DNA of 6,656 nt from Oscillospiraceae bacterium (lineage in GTDB: Bacteria > Bacillota > Clostridia > Oscillospirales > Ruminococcaceae), in the NCBI GenBank assembly GCA_900768675.1, contig CAAGDT010000112.1, positions 1 to 6,656 on the forward strand, read 5' to 3'. Below are positions 6,057-6,656 of this stretch, piece after piece. Each line of letters begins with the position of its first letter. Position 1 is the first letter of the stretch. The notes under the pieces were generated by a model. It ran no database searches. It was not told where the DNA came from and saw only the letters and a list, made by a program, of their open reading frames with translations. The translations under genes were made by a program, and so were the position numbers.

Positions 6057-6656
6057 TGGAGCTTACAAATATCGGAACAATCAAGGAGCTTTTCGCAAGG
6101 CACGGTTTTTCCTTTTCAAAGGCTCTCGGTCAGAACTTTCTCATAAACCCCTCGGTCTGCCCTAAAATCGCAGAAATGGGTGGCTGCAAAAAAGGGGCGG
6201 CGGCTATTGAGATAGGTACGGGCGTGGGTGTGCTTACAAAGGAGCTGGCGCTCAGGTGCGACAAGGTTCTGGCAATTGAGATTGACGAAAGGCTTAAGCC
6301 CTTGCTGGCGGAAAGCCTTGCGGAATTTGACAATATCGAAATAGTTTTCGCCGACGTTATGAAAACCGACCTTAAAAAGCTGATTGCCGAAAAGCTGGGC
6401 GGGTTTCAGGAGATTTACGTCTGCGCCAACCTGCCCTACTACATAACTTCTCCTGTTATTATGCGGCTGCTTGAAGAACGGCTGCCGATAACTGCTGTTA
6501 CGGTTATGGTGCAGAAGGAGGCGGCGGACAGGCTTTGCGCTAATGTGGGCGAGCGGAACTGCGGCGCAGTTACCGTTGCGGTCAACTATTACAGCACCCC
6601 GAAAACCCTGTTCAAGGTAGGCAGAGGCAGCTTTATGCCCTCACCTAAGGTGGACA
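6056..6656 (+). CDS. rsmA: 16S rRNA (adenine1518-N6/adenine1519-N6)-dimethyltransferase RsmA/KsgA, N-terminal part (3' end outside window)
   Basis: RsmA dimethylates two adjacent adenines in the 3'-terminal hairpin of 16S rRNA using SAM, a late step of small-subunit assembly; its loss gives kasugamycin resistance. The window holds 200 codons, still open at the right edge. Motifs: SKALGQNFLI (21-30), typical of the family N terminus; SAM motif I IEIGTGVGVLT (51-61); AIEID (74-78) with the ribose-binding acid; FADVMKTDL (98-106); catalytic motif IV NLPYY (125-129); and FMPSPKVD (193-200) at the edge. E. coli KsgA has 273 residues, so roughly 70-95 residues of the C-terminal helical domain are missing. 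Start chosen at ATG 6056, sharing one base with the U32 stop (TGATG); ATG 6050 would add two residues. Placement behind a tRNA-modification gene puts two RNA-modifying genes side by side. Confidence 0.95.
   Translation, partial: MELTNIGTIKELFARHGFSFSKALGQNFLINPSVCPKIAEMGGCKKGAAAIEIGTGVGVLTKELALRCDKVLAIEIDERLKPLLAESLAEFDNIEIVFADVMKTDLKKLIAEKLGGFQEIYVCANLPYYITSPVIMRLLEERLPITAVTVMVQKEAADRLCANVGERNCGAVTVAVNYYSTPKTLFKVGRGSFMPSPKVD

Noticed and set aside
1..6656. Defence system, mobile element, CRISPR array or phage segment
   Set aside because: No transposase, integrase, repeats, spacers, tRNA-linked attachment site or composition change was seen. All genes belong to known core families.

Overview
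The window is a stretch of ordinary bacterial chromosome with every gene on the + strand. Gene order, Shine-Dalgarno sites (AAGGAGG type), GTG and TTG starts, moderate GC and the protein families all fit a low-to-mid GC Firmicute. A Clostridia member of the Ruminococcus/Oscillospiraceae type is my best guess. This is inferred from protein style only, as there is no rRNA to confirm it.

Layout: (1) positions 1-231 hold the last 76 codons of a HAD-family phosphatase/phosphoglucomutase-like gene, closed by a clear intrinsic terminator (236-272). (2) Positions 232-363 are the only real intergenic gap. It holds that terminator, then a good sigma-A type promoter (300-328, extended -10) and a Shine-Dalgarno site for the next gene. 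(3) From 364 to the right edge runs one tightly packed cluster of seven genes: a thymidylate-kinase-like protein, a stand-alone DUF2156 (MprF C-terminal-like) protein, a DJ-1/PfpI protein, 5-formyltetrahydrofolate cyclo-ligase, the endolytic murein transglycosylase MltG with a long cytoplasmic extension, a U32-family protein of the TrhP (tRNA hydroxylation) type, and the start of rsmA (16S rRNA dimethyladenosine transferase), cut by the window end.

Within the cluster five of six junctions overlap (8, 4, 11, 8 and 1 nt) and the sixth is a 12-nt gap. I see no terminator or second clear promoter inside, so the genes are probably co-transcribed from the promoter at 300-328 and partly translationally coupled. 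The set mixes housekeeping jobs: nucleotide and folate metabolism (Tmk-like, cyclo-ligase), cell-wall synthesis (MltG) and translation-apparatus modification (TrhP, RsmA).

I found no mobile element, CRISPR array, tRNA/rRNA gene or defence system, and nothing that supports a new multi-gene system. The points most worth a second look are a changed active-site motif in the kinase (ARY in place of DRY), the unannotated-function DUF2156 gene coupled to it, and the long charged extension and acidic insert of MltG.
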